DNA from: JAEZRQ01 sp049294415
Lineage (GTDB): Bacteria; Patescibacteriota; Patescibacteriia; Patescibacteriales; UBA12465
DNA length: 12,569 nt
Assembly (NCBI GenBank): GCA_049294415.1
Contig: JBAQCS010000030.1
Location: 1 to 12,569, forward strand
Direction of reading: 5' to 3'
How positions within the stretch are numbered: position 1 is the first letter of the stretch; each line of letters opens with the position of its first letter. Positions 11,299 through 12,569 of this stretch are shown here, piece after piece. A program made the translations under genes and the position numbers. The notes under the pieces were generated by a model. It did not search any database, was not told the DNA's origin, and saw only the letters and a program-made list of their open reading frames with translations.

Positions 11299-12569
11299 AT
11301 GAATAAAAGATTTAAACAAAGTATTTTATTAATAGGCGATACGGCTATTTTGCACTTGGCTCTACTGCTCGCCTTAGTTATTCGCTATTTTGATGAGCCT
11401 TTAGCCCATTGGCATAGTCACTGGCCTTATTTTTTGCCAGTCTTTGTTATTTGGCTAATAGTACTTTATATTGGCGGAGCTTATGATTTAAATTTAGTTT
11501 ATAATCGCCGTAAATTTCATCTCACAGCTATTAACGCCACTACTAGTTCAGCGGTACTCTCTATTTTATATTTCTATCTTAACCGCTCAGCCATTGCTCC
11601 AAAAACTAATTTGGCAATTTTCTCGATAGTATTTTTGGTAATTTTCATTTTGTGGCGTTCACTTTATAACTTCGTAGTTAAATCTTATTTACCAAAAAAT
11701 AACTTAGCTATTATCGGTTGGAATGATCAAAGCGCTAAATTATTAGAAGATATCAAGAATCAGCCTCACTCGGGTTTTGAAGCAGCTTTAATTTTCAAAA
11801 ATAAAGAAGAAATAAAAAACTTACCAGAGCTGATTAAAGAAAAAAATATTCACACTTTAGTTATTAGTGCTGAATTATTTCAAGATGAAGAATTGCGCCA
11901 AGTTTTATTTGACTGTTTATCACTGCAGGTGGCTTTTTATAGCTTTGTCGATTTTTATGAAAGTATTAACGGTAAAGTGCCAATTCAAGCCATTGACCAA
12001 GCTTGGTTTATTGAAAATTTAGATGAAAGCCGCAAAAACTTTTTTAATATCAGCAAACGTTTCTTTGATTTAATTTTAAGTTTAATTTTATTTATTGTTA
12101 GTCTCCCCTTCTGGCCTATTATTGCGCTGATTATTAAATTAGAAAGTCGTGGGCCAATTTTCTTTAAACAAACTAGAGTTGGCCAGCAAGAAGTAAATTT
12201 TCAAATGATTAAATTTCGTACCATGAAAACTACTGGTAATCATGGCGGTATGACCACAGAACATGATAACCGCATCACTAGATTTGGTAATATTTTAAGA
12301 AAAACCAGATTAGACGAAGTGCCTCAAGTTTTAAATATTATTAAAGGTGACATGAGCTTTATTGGGCCTCGTCCCGAGCGACCAGAATTTGTAACTGAGT
12401 TAGCTAAGGCTATTCCCTTTTATAAGACTAGATTACTGATTAAACCAGGTGTGACTGGTTGGGATCAGGTGTCAGGCTTTTATCATTCTCCTTCTGTGGA
12501 AGATACAATAGAAAAATTACAATACGATTTATATTACCTAAAACATCGCTCTCTTTATTTAGATTTAGC
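11299..12569 (+). CDS. Polyprenyl-phosphate sugar-1-phosphate transferase (WcaJ/WbaP type), C-terminus cut by window end
   Basis: This enzyme family transfers a sugar-1-phosphate from a nucleotide sugar to undecaprenyl phosphate, the first membrane step in building surface polysaccharide. The 423 residues present give the full large-PHPT layout. Four N-terminal membrane helices (about 10-30, 43-60, 82-95, 105-127) come first. A Rossmann-like domain starts at LAIIGWNDQSAKLLEDI (136-152). A further hydrophobic segment (254-280) opens the catalytic domain, KRFFDLILSLILF. Catalytic-domain motifs are RGPIFFKQTRVG (284-295), KFRTM (305-309), RLDEVPQ (337-343) with the Asp339-Glu340 dyad, GDMSFIGPRPERPEF (350-364), and KPGVTGW (382-388). 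The sequence ends inside the YDLYYLKHRSLYLD block (409-422), so perhaps 25-40 residues are missing. The sugar specificity cannot be read from the sequence. The gene diverges from holB and probably opens a polysaccharide cluster to the right. Confidence 0.94.
   Translation, partial: MNKRFKQSILLIGDTAILHLALLLALVIRYFDEPLAHWHSHWPYFLPVFVIWLIVLYIGGAYDLNLVYNRRKFHLTAINATTSSAVLSILYFYLNRSAIAPKTNLAIFSIVFLVIFILWRSLYNFVVKSYLPKNNLAIIGWNDQSAKLLEDIKNQPHSGFEAALIFKNKEEIKNLPELIKEKNIHTLVISAELFQDEELRQVLFDCLSLQVAFYSFVDFYESINGKVPIQAIDQAWFIENLDESRKNFFNISKRFFDLILSLILFIVSLPFWPIIALIIKLESRGPIFFKQTRVGQQEVNFQMIKFRTMKTTGNHGGMTTEHDNRITRFGNILRKTRLDEVPQVLNIIKGDMSFIGPRPERPEFVTELAKAIPFYKTRLLIKPGVTGWDQVSGFYHSPSVEDTIEKLQYDLYYLKHRSLYLDL

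Overview
The window is AT-rich bacterial chromosome with compact genes, short intergenic gaps and the standard genetic code. Almost no start codon has a Shine-Dalgarno sequence; leaders are A/T-rich and most promoters carry an extended -10 (TGnTATAAT). Together with an Ala-rich four-cysteine secreted protein, this gene set suggests a member of the Candidate Phyla Radiation (Patescibacteria). That placement is inference; no rRNA or other taxonomic marker was available to test it.

Layout, left to right. (1) The 5' end of secA runs leftwards out of the window (1-182). (2) A divergent secreted protein with three 27-residue repeats and a four-Cys C-terminal domain follows (415-1335), then an unrecognised 137-aa protein (1441-1854). 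(3) Two unrecognised small proteins are divergently transcribed (115 aa, leftward, ending at 1938; 84 aa, rightward, ending at 2701). They share a nearly symmetric control region: back-to-back promoters and a perfect 20-bp inverted repeat that includes both start codons. (4) A leftward nrdA-nrdB operon for class I ribonucleotide reductase follows. Its R2 subunit has Phe in place of the radical Tyr, its R1 subunit has a truncated N-terminal ATP-cone region, and its promoter contains an NrdR-box-like palindrome. (5) A short ribosome hibernation factor (leftward) and a bacteriohemerythrin (rightward) diverge from near-identical -10 regions. (6) A tight leftward four-gene operon encodes DNA polymerase III delta', a beta-propeller lipoprotein, ribosome recycling factor and an RseP-type site-2 protease. 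Its terminator is shared with the convergent hemerythrin gene. (7) A rightward polyprenyl-phosphate sugar-1-phosphate transferase is cut by the window end.

Most genes are housekeeping: secretion (SecA, RseP, lipoprotein), DNA precursors and replication (NrdAB, HolB), and ribosome recycling and hibernation (Frr, HPF). Oxygen is a possible link between two neighbouring loci, because class I RNR needs O2 for cofactor assembly and hemerythrin binds O2. The least explained parts are the divergent small-gene pair at 1938-2701, with its symmetric and conceivably invertible control region, and the repeat-bearing secreted protein at 415-1335. No CRISPR array, transposase, tRNA or rRNA was seen, and no stretch longer than 300 bases lacks a gene.
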